The notes under the pieces: model-generated
What the model was told of the DNA's origin: nothing
Database searches by the model: none
The model's input: only the letters and a program-made list of their open reading frames with translations
DNA from: Verrucomicrobiota bacterium
GTDB lineage: Bacteria; Verrucomicrobiota; Verrucomicrobiia; Limisphaerales; UBA1100
Length of the DNA: 35,810 nt
Direction of reading: 5' to 3'
Assembly: GCA_028343615.1 (NCBI GenBank)
Contig: JAOLZA010000025.1
Coordinates: 1 to 35,810, forward strand
Shown: in pieces, positions 9,393 to 17,166 of the stretch
How positions within the stretch are numbered: the stretch's first letter is position 1
How the letters are laid out: each line of letters begins with the position of its first letter
Translations under genes and position numbers: made by a program

Positions 9393-9403
9393 CCCCTTTG
9401 AAG

Positions 9404-9745
9404 TTAGGCGAGTGCCTCGTCAATCATTCCGGACAACGCGGGCTTGGGTTGGCCGCCGATCAGTTCCCCGACCTTTTTGCCGCCCTTAAACATCATCAAC
9501 GCCGGGATGCCATTTACCCCGTGATTCACGGCGAGCTGCTTAGTGGCGTCGTCCGTCTCAATATCAATCTTCGCCACCTTTGCCTTGCCGGCGTACTCAT
9601 CGGCCAATTGATCAATCACCGGCCCGAGCATTTTGCAGGGCCCGCACCATGGTGCCCAGAAATCCACAAACACCGGAACATCACTCTGCAGCACTTCGGA
9701 TTCGAAGTTTTCCGCACTCACAACAATTACGTTTTCAGAAGCCAT
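9404..9745 (-). CDS. trxA: Thioredoxin
   Basis: The 113 residues fit a classic cytoplasmic thioredoxin. The active site is WCGPC (33-37) inside FWAPWCGPCKM. The conserved buried region KIDIETDD and the cis-proline loop NGIPALMMF follow. There is no signal peptide, so it is a cytosolic disulfide reductase that would be recharged by thioredoxin reductase, not encoded here. It is the first gene of a likely two-gene unit with the class V PLP enzyme. A TACCCT box 8 nt before the ATG may be its -10 element. Confidence 0.96.
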   Translation of the reverse strand: MASENVIVVSAENFESEVLQSDVPVFVDFWAPWCGPCKMLGPVIDQLADEYAGKAKVAKIDIETDDATKQLAVNHGVNGIPALMMFKGGKKVGELIGGQPKPALSGMIDEALA

Positions 9746-9753
9746 AAGGGCGG

Positions 9754-9782
9754 AGGGTAAACAGGAAGCGGCGCGAGGGGAA
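9754..9782 (-). promoter_or_regulatory. trxA: Possible trxA promoter
   Basis: Minus strand: TTCCCC (9777-9782), a 17-bp spacer and TACCCT (9754-9759), with 8 nt to the ATG. The -35 box is weak. The -10 is identical to that of the LOG-family gene. Confidence 0.3.
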
Positions 9783-9790
9783 GCGGATTT

Positions 9791-10366
9791 TTATTCCACC
9801 TTCATCATCGCCAAAACCACCACCGCGCCAACAGTGACGAGAAAGGCGACAACGGCGAGAATGATTTCCACTTTGTCCGGCCCGGCTGCAGCCGCAGGAA
9901 TAGTGGCCACGCCAGGAGCCATCGCGGGGTCCACTGCAACTGGCGCCATTTCAGGCACCACGCTAGGCATCGGCGAGGGCGCTCCGGCTGGCACCACCCC
10001 CGGAGGAGTGGTATCCACACCGGGCCCAGCTGCTGGAACCGGAGCGCCCGGAATGGGCGCAACAGCAACAGGAGTAGGCCCAGCCACTGGCGCTGGCGCG
10101 GCACCAGGCATTGGTGCTACCCCGGAAGTGGGAACCCCCTGATCAATCGCAGGCGCAGGTACGGCGGCTGGTGCAGGTACGGCGGCTGGTGCAGGTACGG
10201 CGGCTGGTGCAGGTACGGCGGCTGGTGCAGGTGCGGCGGCGCCTCGTCCGGGCAGGCTGATACGAATGGTCTGTTTGGCGTCCGGCTTGGGCGGAAGGCC
10301 TATGCGCACGGTGGCCTTTTTCTGCGTAGGCGCAGGGGCGGCTCCGGGTTGTGGCGGTGCAGGCAT
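9791..10366 (-). CDS. Ala/Pro-rich tail-anchored membrane protein
   Basis: I do not recognise this 191-residue protein. Three parts are visible. The N-terminal part (1-48) carries two similar short motifs, KKATVRIGLPP and KQTIRISLPG. A long Ala/Pro/Val-rich region (49-160) includes PAPAAV repeats encoded by 18-bp tandem repeats. A single hydrophobic segment at the C-terminus (IILAVVAFLVTVGAVVVLAMM) ends four residues before the stop. There is no N-terminal signal peptide, so a cytoplasmic protein anchored by its tail is likely. The repeated TIRI/TVRI motifs may bind a partner, with the Ala/Pro region as spacer. Codon structure and position between trxA and the PSCyt gene support a real gene. 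Confidence 0.7.
   Translation of the reverse strand: MPAPPQPGAAPAPTQKKATVRIGLPPKPDAKQTIRISLPGRGAAAPAPAAVPAPAAVPAPAAVPAPAAVPAPAIDQGVPTSGVAPMPGAAPAPVAGPTPVAVAPIPGAPVPAAGPGVDTTPPGVVPAGAPSPMPSVVPEMAPVAVDPAMAPGVATIPAAAAGPDKVEIILAVVAFLVTVGAVVVLAMMKVE
10155..10226 (-). repeat. Four perfect 18-bp tandem repeats in the Ala/Pro-rich gene
   Basis: Four identical copies (plus strand GCAGGTACGGCGGCTGGT), then a degenerate fifth to about 10244. Each unit encodes six residues (PAPAAV in phase), so copy changes keep the frame and only alter spacer length. Confidence 0.92.
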
Positions 10367-10691
10367 TGTAAATTATTTCTCAACTTTACCGAACTATTCC
10401 AAGCTGATTTGGAAACCAGCAAAAACAAGAATTGTCTCCAACTCCTCCCGTTCATCTTATCACGGACATTTTTTTTCGGCAAGATTTTACTGGGCAAACC
10501 GCAATGATTCCCGATTGGCGGTCGGCAGCGGCGGTTGTTAATCTCCACGCATCCCAAGCTCACCGACCAAGGCACATCGAATTCACCAGCATCGTCACCG
10601 ACGTGTTATTTTTTAAATATACTGGCATACCATTAGAGGATTAATTTCAAAAAGCTCGTCGAATTTATCCCAATCGTTTACGGTCAAAACC
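10367..10691. other. 325-bp divergent intergenic region
   Basis: It separates the Ala/Pro-rich gene (-) from the PSCyt gene (+), and I find no gene in it. There is a palindrome TTCCAA-N6-TTGGAA at 10397-10414 near the minus-strand gene, possibly an operator. A TATACT box at 10618-10623 has a weak -35 (GTCACC). A small inverted repeat ACGGT-CAAA-ACCGT at 10680-10693 overlaps the GTG start of the PSCyt gene. Confidence 0.45.
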
Positions 10692-13364
10692 GTGGATTTG
10701 ATGAGGGCCGTTATTGCAATTGGATTTGTGGGAACCGCGCTGGCGCAGGCGGCTGCGCCGGTCTTGTTTGAAAAAGACGTCCGGCCGATTCTCAAGGCGC
10801 ATTGTTTCCATTGCCACGGGGAAGACGGGCGGGAACGCGGCGACCTCGATGTGCGGCTGCGGCGGTTGTTACTGGAAGGCGGCGAGCACGGACCGGCCAT
10901 CGTCGAAGGCAAGCCGGAGGAAAGCCGACTGTTCCAAATGGTTCAGTCCGGCAAGATGCCGAAGGAAAAGGCAAAGCTTGCAACCGAAGAGATCGCACTG
11001 ATCCGTAAATGGATTGCGCAAGGAGCCAAGACGGCGCGACCGGAGCCGGGGGATCCCGATGCCGTGGGTATCACGGCGGAAGAACGCAGCTTCTGGGCGT
11101 TTCAGCCGATTCAAAACCCCAAGGTGCCAGAGGGCTCGAAACATCCGGTCGATGCGTTTCTACTGCGGCGCCTGCACGCGGAGGGCTTGAGCTTCTCCGC
11201 AGCCGCGGATAAGGCCACGTTGATCCGCCGCGCCACCGTGGATCTTACCGGCCTGCCGCCCACACCGGAGGAAACCAAAAAATTCATTACCGACCAATCG
11301 CCCGACGCCTACGAAAAGCTGATCGATCGCCTGCTCACCTCGCCGCAGTACGGTGTGCGGTGGGGCCGGCATTGGCTGGATGTAGCGGGCTATGCCGACT
11401 CGGAGGGTTACAACGAGAAAGACACCGAACGCGCGTGGGCCTGGCGTTATCGCGATTATGTCGTCAACGCCTTCAACAAGGATTTGCCGTGGGACCAGTT
11501 CATCCACGAACAACTCGCCGGTGACGAGATGGTGAAGCCGCCGCATACCGAGCTACAGCCCGACCAGATCGACAAGCTTACCGCCACCGGTTATCTCCGC
11601 ATGGCACCGGACGGCACGGGCACGGCCAATAATAATGACGCCCGCAATCAGGTGATGGCCGAAACACTCAAGATTGTGTCCAGCTCGCTCATGGGCCTCA
11701 CCGTCGGCTGCGCCCAGTGCCACGACCATCGTTACGATCCAATCCCGCAAAAAGATTACTACCAACTGCGCGCCATCTTCGAGCCGGGGTTCAACCCCAA
11801 GAGTTGGCGCGTGCCCAACAGCCGTCGCATCACGCTCTACACCGATGCCGACCGCAACAAGGCCGCCGAGATCGAGACTAAGGCCAAGAAGGCGGATGCC
11901 GAGCGCCAAAAGAAGGTCGAGTTTTTTATCGAGCGCACCCTCACATGGAAACTCGAGGCCGTGCCGGAGAATGATCGCGCCGAACTCCGCGAATCCTACC
12001 GCTCCAAGAAACGTACCGACGCGCAGAATGCCATTCTGAAAAAATACCCGAGCGTGCGGCAAATCAGCGCCGGTTCACTGTATCTCTACGACCGCGAATA
12101 CAGCGCTGAAATCAGCAAGCTCAACACCGAACGGAAAAAGTTTGCCGACAAAAAAGATGACGAGAAGGCGGCCACCGAATTGAAGCGTATTGATGAACGC
12201 ATCCAGTTTTTCAAGGAGGCCCTCAGCAAAAAGGTGCTCGATGCTATGGCCAAAAATGCAAGTGACATCCGCGCCACCAAACCGGAGGAGCCTTTCATCC
12301 GCGCGCTCACCGAGCCGACCGGCACGCCGCCAACCACGCACGTATTTTTCCGCGGCAACCACGATCAACCCAAGGACGCCGTAAACCCCGCCGGCCTCAC
12401 CGTCGTGTCCGCGCCCGACATTGCCGAGAACGATCCCGCCCTGCCTTCCACCGGCCGCCGAACGGCCTTTGCCCGGCATCTTACCAGCGGCAACCATCCA
12501 CTCACCGCGCGCGTGTTGGTGAACCGCTTTTGGCTGCATCACTTCGGCCGAGGAATCGTTGATACGCCCGGCGACTTTGGCCGATTGGGCGAACTGCCCA
12601 GCCACCCTGAGCTGCTTGACTGGCTCGCCGCCGATTTCATGCAACACGGCTGGCGCCTCAAGCGACTGCACAAACTCATCATGATCAGCCAAGCCTACCA
12701 ACAGGTTTCCCGCCGCACCGCCAAGCAGGATGCCATCGATCCGGACAACCGGCTGCTCGGTCGAATGAACGTCCGCCGCATGGAAGCCGAGACCATTCGG
12801 GACGCGATGCTGACTCTCAGCGGCCAAATCAGCATGCGCCTAGGCGGCAAGCCCGTACCGGTGATGGAAGATGAGGTCGGACAGTTCATCATCGGCAAGG
12901 AAAACCTCGACGGCGAACGCAAGCCCGGTAAGGCGGTCGATCTTCAGGGCGCGCAGCATCGCCGCAGCCTCTATGTACAAGTGCGCCGCACACGCACACT
13001 CTCCTTCCTCGAAGCCTTCGACTCACCCGCCATGGAGCCCAACTGCGCCAAACGCCCCGTCTCCATCGTGGCGCCTCAAGCCTTGATCTTCATGAACAAC
13101 GCCTTTGTCATTAGCCAAAGCCGCGCCATGGCCGAGCGTTTACAAGCCGCCGCCAAGGACGATCTTGATGCCCAACTCACCGTCGGCTGGCAACATGCCT
13201 TCGGCCGCGCCGCCACGCCCGAGCAACTCTACAAGTCGCGCGAATTTGTCCACCGCCAAACCGCCGTATTCAAAGAGCGCAAAGACAAGACCCCGGAACT
13301 CACCGCCTTAGCCAACTATTGTCAGGCGCTGATGAGTGCAAACAATTTTGTATATGTGGAATGA
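10692..13364 (+). CDS. PSCyt1-PSCyt2(DUF1549)-PSD1(DUF1553) cytochrome-type exported protein
   Basis: An 890-residue member of a family largely confined to Planctomycetota and Verrucomicrobiota. A short signal peptide (ending near ALAQA) is followed by a PSCyt1 domain with the haem motif CFHCH (38-42). The DUF1549 domain (about 125-380) includes a second CAQCH near residue 340 followed by DHRYDPI. A Lys/Glu-rich, probably helical stretch (about 395-520) comes next. The DUF1553 domain runs from about 590 (ARVLVNRFWLHHFG, then ELPSHPELLDWLA) to the end. The role is unknown; a link to periplasmic oxidative or polymer metabolism has been proposed for the family. The frame opens at GTG 10692, but ATG 10701 gives an equally good signal peptide. 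The two DUF1501 genes follow, the usual partners of this family. Confidence 0.93.
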   Translation: MDLMRAVIAIGFVGTALAQAAAPVLFEKDVRPILKAHCFHCHGEDGRERGDLDVRLRRLLLEGGEHGPAIVEGKPEESRLFQMVQSGKMPKEKAKLATEEIALIRKWIAQGAKTARPEPGDPDAVGITAEERSFWAFQPIQNPKVPEGSKHPVDAFLLRRLHAEGLSFSAAADKATLIRRATVDLTGLPPTPEETKKFITDQSPDAYEKLIDRLLTSPQYGVRWGRHWLDVAGYADSEGYNEKDTERAWAWRYRDYVVNAFNKDLPWDQFIHEQLAGDEMVKPPHTELQPDQIDKLTATGYLRMAPDGTGTANNNDARNQVMAETLKIVSSSLMGLTVGCAQCHDHRYDPIPQKDYYQLRAIFEPGFNPKSWRVPNSRRITLYTDADRNKAAEIETKAKKADAERQKKVEFFIERTLTWKLEAVPENDRAELRESYRSKKRTDAQNAILKKYPSVRQISAGSLYLYDREYSAEISKLNTERKKFADKKDDEKAATELKRIDERIQFFKEALSKKVLDAMAKNASDIRATKPEEPFIRALTEPTGTPPTTHVFFRGNHDQPKDAVNPAGLTVVSAPDIAENDPALPSTGRRTAFARHLTSGNHPLTARVLVNRFWLHHFGRGIVDTPGDFGRLGELPSHPELLDWLAADFMQHGWRLKRLHKLIMISQAYQQVSRRTAKQDAIDPDNRLLGRMNVRRMEAETIRDAMLTLSGQISMRLGGKPVPVMEDEVGQFIIGKENLDGERKPGKAVDLQGAQHRRSLYVQVRRTRTLSFLEAFDSPAMEPNCAKRPVSIVAPQALIFMNNAFVISQSRAMAERLQAAAKDDLDAQLTVGWQHAFGRAATPEQLYKSREFVHRQTAVFKERKDKTPELTALANYCQALMSANNFVYVE

Positions 13365-13385
13365 TTCACCATAAAGACACTGAGA

Positions 13386-13419
13386 GCACAGAGATTATTT
13401 CCAATTCATCTCTCTGTGC
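13386..13419. repeat. CTCTGTG-type inverted repeat
   Basis: GCACAGAGA (13386-13394) faces TCTCTGTGC (13411-13419). The surroundings are AAAGACACTGAG before it and CTCTGTAGTTAACAACC after it, in the 73-bp gap before the first DUF1501 gene. It resembles the repetitive CACAGAG/CTCTGTG sequences seen between genes in many environmental genomes (recalled, not searched). It could form a hairpin in the mRNA. Confidence 0.6.
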
Positions 13420-13437
13420 CTCTGTAGTTAACAACCA

Positions 13438-14865
13438 ATGACCGATTACACGACATCCAGCCGCCGGCATTTCCTCGCGCAGAATGCGATGGGGATCGGG
13501 GGCGTGGCGTTGACGTGGCTATTGCAGCGCGAGGGGTTACTGGCCAAGCCGGTGAAGTCGGATCTGGAATCCGCCGCGCATACGTTGTTGCCCAAGCAGC
13601 CTCATCACGCCCCGCGCGCCAAAGCGATGATTTCCTGCTTCATGCAGGGCGGCCCGAGCCAGATGGATATTTGCGATCCCAAGCCCCAGCTCGACGAGTG
13701 GGCCGGCCGCGATTTTCCGGAAAAAATAAAATACGACAACGCCGCCCAGGCGAGCAGCAAGGTGCTCGCCAGTAAATGGAAGTTCAAGAAACACGGCCAA
13801 TGCGGCATAGACTTCAGCGAGCTCGTACCCGGATTTGGCGAGGTGGCCGATGAGCTCTGCCTCATTCGTAGCATGCACACCGGCGTGAACAATCACGGTC
13901 AGTCCATCCACGCGATGAACAGCGGCCGCACCACCGACGGCCGGCCGTCGCTCGGCAGCTGGCTCACCTACGGGCTCGGCACGGAAAACCAAAACCTGCC
14001 CGCCTACATGGTACTCCGCGATCCGGTGAATATCCCCGTGCTTGGCGTATTGAACTGGTCGCCCGGCTGGTTGCCCAGCCTGTACCAAGGCACAGTCGTC
14101 CGCGCCCGCGAACCGCGCATTCTCAATCTCGATCCCCCACCCGCCCTGCGCGGTAAGCCACAGGAAAATTTTCTAGAATTCCTTAGCGAACTGAATGGCG
14201 GCCCCTCCGGCGGCGAACTGGATCTCGAAGCACGCATTGCCAGCTTTGAGCTGGCGGCCCGCATGCAGACTGCCGCAGCGGAGGTCATGGATATCTCCGG
14301 CGAAAGCGAGGCCACCAAGCAGCTGTACGGTATCGACGATCCGACCACCAAAGATTTCGGAACGCGCTGCCTGATCGCCCGACGATTGGTGGAGGCCGGC
14401 GTACGGTTCGTGCAGGTGTTCACCAAGAACCAATACTGGGATCACCACGGTAACATCACCAACGCCCTGCCCGCGTCCTGCAAGAAAATCGACCGGCCTA
14501 TCGCCGCGCTCATCAAGGATCTCAAGGGACGCGGTCTGCTCGACAGCACAGTCGTCCATTGGGGCGGCGAAATGGGGCGCCTACCCGTGGTGCAAAACGA
14601 AAAGAGTCCCGGCCGCGACCACAACACCTACGGCTTTTCCATGTGGCTCGCCGGTGGCGGCTTCAAACCCGGGCACATCCACGGCGCCACCGACGAATGG
14701 GGCCACCGCGCTGTGCAGGATACAGTCAACCATTTCGATTACCACGCCACCCTCCTGCACCTGTTCGGCCTCAACCACGAACAGCTCACCTACAAACGCG
14801 CCGGCCAAGAACAAACCCTGACCGATGGTCAACCGGGCAAAATCGTGAAGGAGATACTGGCGTAA
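13438..14865 (+). CDS. DUF1501 protein, Tat-exported (copy 1)
   Basis: The 475-residue protein starts with a Tat signal (SSRRHFLAQNAMGIGG, RR at 9-10). The DUF1501 domain, related to the alkaline phosphatase/sulfatase fold, follows over the rest. Visible family features are FMQGGPSQMDICDPKP, CLIRSMHTG, TRCLIARRLVEAGVRFVQVF and STVVHWGGEMGRLPV near the C-terminus. It should be folded in the cytoplasm and exported to the periplasm. Family members nearly always follow a PSCyt/DUF1549/DUF1553 gene, as here, which suggests a joint function that is still undefined. It is homologous over its whole length to the next gene. Confidence 0.93.
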   Translation: MTDYTTSSRRHFLAQNAMGIGGVALTWLLQREGLLAKPVKSDLESAAHTLLPKQPHHAPRAKAMISCFMQGGPSQMDICDPKPQLDEWAGRDFPEKIKYDNAAQASSKVLASKWKFKKHGQCGIDFSELVPGFGEVADELCLIRSMHTGVNNHGQSIHAMNSGRTTDGRPSLGSWLTYGLGTENQNLPAYMVLRDPVNIPVLGVLNWSPGWLPSLYQGTVVRAREPRILNLDPPPALRGKPQENFLEFLSELNGGPSGGELDLEARIASFELAARMQTAAAEVMDISGESEATKQLYGIDDPTTKDFGTRCLIARRLVEAGVRFVQVFTKNQYWDHHGNITNALPASCKKIDRPIAALIKDLKGRGLLDSTVVHWGGEMGRLPVVQNEKSPGRDHNTYGFSMWLAGGGFKPGHIHGATDEWGHRAVQDTVNHFDYHATLLHLFGLNHEQLTYKRAGQEQTLTDGQPGKIVKEILA

Positions 14866-14876
14866 TGACCAATGCC

Positions 14877-14958
14877 CAAAACCCGATCCCCAAGTTTGTG
14901 TCATGGGTCATTGGATATTTCTTGGTCATGGGGCCTTGGTCCTTGAACATTCGACAAT
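14877..14958. repeat. Dispersed repeat with GGTCATT heptads, copy 2
   Basis: CCCAAAACCC and CCCCAAGTTTG are followed by heptads GGTCATT, GGATATT, (TCTT), GGTCATG, GGGCCTT, GGTCCTT, GAACATT and CGACAAT at 14906-14958. The array runs to one base before the ATG of the second DUF1501 gene, so it forms that gene's entire leader. It has the same layout as 8155-8251. Confidence 0.7.
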
Positions 14959-14959
14959 C

Positions 14960-16396
14960 ATGAACGACCTCGCCCACACCCGCCGCCAATTCCTTGCCCG
15001 CAACGCCATGGGCATTGGTAGCCTGGCGCTGGCGTGGTTGTTGCAGCGTGAGAAACTGCTCGGCACGCCCAAGGACATCCCACGTGCACAGCGTCGGTTT
15101 GATCTGAAGCCCAAGCAACCGCACTTTGCGCCCCGGGCCAAGGCGATGATTTCCCTCTTCATGCACGGCGGCCCGAGCCACATGGACCTCACAGACCCCA
15201 AGCCCGAGCTGCAACGCTGCGACGGCATGGACTACACCGGCAACGTCCAGTACAGCTTTGCTAACGAAGCCAGCCGCAAGCTCTTCGGCAGCCCGTGGCA
15301 ATTCAAGAAGCACGGCCAATGCGGCATGGATTTCAGCGAACTGCTGCCCCACACCGCGAAGATCGCCGACGATCTCTGCCTCATTCGCAGTATGCACACC
15401 GGCCACAATGGCCACGAGGTCTCTATCCGGTATATCAACGCCGGCATCCCGGGAATCACCGGCCGACCCAGCCTCGGCGCCTGGCTCACTTACGGGCTCG
15501 GCAGCGAAAACGACGAGCTTCCCGCCTACATGGTGCTAAAGGATCCCGGCGGCAAACCGGTCGATGGCAATCACAACTGGAGCAACGGTTGGCTGCCCAG
15601 TCTCTATCAGGGTACCGTCCTGCGCGCCAAGGAACCACGCATCTTCAACCTCGACGCCCCCGGGCATCTACTCGGTGCGCCGCAGGAAAATTTCCTACAA
15701 TTTCTCAGCGACCTCAATGCCCACCAAACCGAGGTGTTGCCCGGCGAAGACGCCCTCGAGTCGCGCATCGCCAGCTTCGAACTGGCCGCCCGCATGCAGA
15801 CCGCCGCCAAGGAAGCGCTCGATATCAGCGGGGAAAGCGAGACCACCCGAAAGCTGTACGGCATCGATCAAAACGAAACGAAGGAATACGGCACCCGCTG
15901 CCTCATCGCCCGGCGACTCGTCGAACGCGGTGTGCGTTTCGTACAGCTCTTCCTCAACGGCCAGCCGTGGGATAACCACGAAAACATCCACGCCAGTCTG
16001 CCGTCCATTTGCCGCCGCACCGATCAACCCGCCGCCGCGCTCGTCACCGATTTAAAACAACGCGGCCTTCTCGACAGCACCGTCGTCCATTGGGGTGGCG
16101 AGATCGGACGGCTGCCGGTTGTGCAATCCCGAAGCAAACCCGGCCGCGACCACAATGGCCAAGGCTTTAGCACCTGGATCGCCGGCGGCGGCTTCAAGCC
16201 CGGCACCATCTATGGTGAAACCGACGAAGTCGGCCACCGCGCCGCCGTCGATAAGGTCACCGCCAACGATTACCAAGCCACCCTCCTCCACCAATTCGGC
16301 CTCGACCACACCCAGCTCACCTACCACCACGGCGGCCAACCCCAAAAACTCACCAACGATCGCCCCGCCCGCGTGGTGAAAGAGATTTTGGAGTAA
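14960..16396 (+). CDS. DUF1501 protein, Tat-exported (copy 2)
   Basis: I start this gene at ATG 14960, giving 478 residues. The longer frame from 14903 would translate the intergenic repeat (GHWIFLGHGALVLEHSTI) in front of the Tat signal, whereas from 14960 the signal sits at the N-terminus (HTRRQFLARNAMGIG, RR at 8-9). The DUF1501 landmarks match copy 1: FMHGGPSHMDLTDPKP, CLIRSMHTG, TRCLIARRLVERGVRFVQLF and STVVHWGGEIGRLPV. The two copies are tandem duplicates separated by a dispersed repeat. The stop codon directly abuts the stop codon of the opposing DUF2071 gene, with no spacer and no terminator. Confidence 0.92.
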   Translation: MNDLAHTRRQFLARNAMGIGSLALAWLLQREKLLGTPKDIPRAQRRFDLKPKQPHFAPRAKAMISLFMHGGPSHMDLTDPKPELQRCDGMDYTGNVQYSFANEASRKLFGSPWQFKKHGQCGMDFSELLPHTAKIADDLCLIRSMHTGHNGHEVSIRYINAGIPGITGRPSLGAWLTYGLGSENDELPAYMVLKDPGGKPVDGNHNWSNGWLPSLYQGTVLRAKEPRIFNLDAPGHLLGAPQENFLQFLSDLNAHQTEVLPGEDALESRIASFELAARMQTAAKEALDISGESETTRKLYGIDQNETKEYGTRCLIARRLVERGVRFVQLFLNGQPWDNHENIHASLPSICRRTDQPAAALVTDLKQRGLLDSTVVHWGGEIGRLPVVQSRSKPGRDHNGQGFSTWIAGGGFKPGTIYGETDEVGHRAAVDKVTANDYQATLLHQFGLDHTQLTYHHGGQPQKLTNDRPARVVKEILE

Positions 16397-17092
16397 TTAA
16401 AATCGCTTACCTGACAACACCACCACTTCCGAACCATCCGCCAGCACCACGCTGTCCGGTTTCTGCGTAAGCGTGCTGAGCCATTCGGAGCCGTACAATG
16501 TTTCCACATCTAAATCGAATCGCGCCAACTGAGCCGGACGCGTGCGCCACTTAGGATGGGTAACTTCATACTCCATCGTACCGCCGTCGGTTTGTCGATT
16601 GTAGCCCCAATAGTGTTCGATGAAAAATTCCTCCATCGGATTCGGCTCGCGCCAAGCGCCCATCGGCCGCGCGGCAATGCCTTGCCACTTATCAGCTTGT
16701 TGTAATTCGTATTGTGTTTGAGTTTCACTCACGGCACTGCGCATTGGCAGCGTTTGGTACGGCTCATTGTAAACCGCCCGCGCTACCCACTCGACAATGC
16801 GGCGCGGCGTCAATTCAAGCAAAAACACCACTCCCCTCCGCACTTTGCCATCTACTTTACGTCGCACATAAAAACGCAGATTGATCTCCGGAAAATCCCG
16901 GTGGCCCAACGCAGGCACTCCTTTCACCGTCAAATCCTGAAACTGAAATCCAACGAGGCTCACCCAATGCGCGCCGCCCCAAGGATCCAACTCCGTGCCC
17001 GCCGGCAGATGCGGCTCAAGCAATACGGGATTCACCCGCCAATTCAGAAAAAGCAAATCGCGCCACGCGGCGGTGAGGAAAGGGCTGGCCAT
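16397..17092 (-). CDS. DUF2071 / YqjF-family protein
   Basis: This is 231 residues from ATG 17092. The frame is open further, but an excellent promoter (TTGGCA, 17 bp, TATAAT) ends 6 nt before this ATG and MASPFLTAAWRDLLFLNWRV is the expected family start. Conserved parts are the N-terminal LLFLNWRVNPVLLEPHLPAG, the central WVSLVGFQFQD and FPEINLRFYVRR. YqjF-like proteins share a fold with acetoacetate decarboxylase-like beta barrels, but their activity is not established. There is no signal peptide, so it is cytoplasmic. It is divergent from the PQQ-like gene with only 74 bp between the starts. Confidence 0.83.
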   Translation of the reverse strand: MASPFLTAAWRDLLFLNWRVNPVLLEPHLPAGTELDPWGGAHWVSLVGFQFQDLTVKGVPALGHRDFPEINLRFYVRRKVDGKVRRGVVFLLELTPRRIVEWVARAVYNEPYQTLPMRSAVSETQTQYELQQADKWQGIAARPMGAWREPNPMEEFFIEHYWGYNRQTDGGTMEYEVTHPKWRTRPAQLARFDLDVETLYGSEWLSTLTQKPDSVVLADGSEVVVLSGKRF

Positions 17093-17098
17093 GAGCTC

Positions 17099-17127
17099 AT
17101 TATAAACATTCCGCGTGCAGATGCCAA
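17099..17127 (-). promoter_or_regulatory. Near-consensus promoter of the DUF2071 gene, leaderless geometry
   Basis: Minus strand: TTGGCA (17122-17127), exactly 17 bp and a perfect TATAAT (17099-17104), followed by GAGCTC and the ATG at 17092. A start site 7 nt after the -10 box would be the A of the ATG. Confidence 0.7.
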
Positions 17128-17131
17128 AACG

Positions 17132-17160
17132 TTTACTCTCGGGGAAGACACGGATATACT
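17132..17160 (+). promoter_or_regulatory. Promoter of the PQQ-like gene, leaderless geometry
   Basis: TTTACT (17132-17137), 17 bp and TATACT (17155-17160), then CCGGTA and the ATG at 17167. It stands back to back with the DUF2071 promoter; the two -35 boxes are 4 bp apart. Confidence 0.6.
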
Positions 17161-17166
17161 CCGGTA

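Noticed and set aside
8178-9401. 407-codon open frame opposite the class V PLP enzyme
   Set aside because: Shadow. The minus-strand frame carries intact PLP motifs, while the plus frame starts in a dispersed repeat and has no recognisable domain.
12075-12827. 250-codon open frame opposite the PSCyt gene
   Set aside because: Shadow of the DUF1549/DUF1553 coding sequence, with no start signals and no family features.
14903-14959. N-terminal extension of the second DUF1501 gene
   Set aside because: It would translate the heptad repeat and push the Tat motif away from the N-terminus. ATG 14960 is the natural start.
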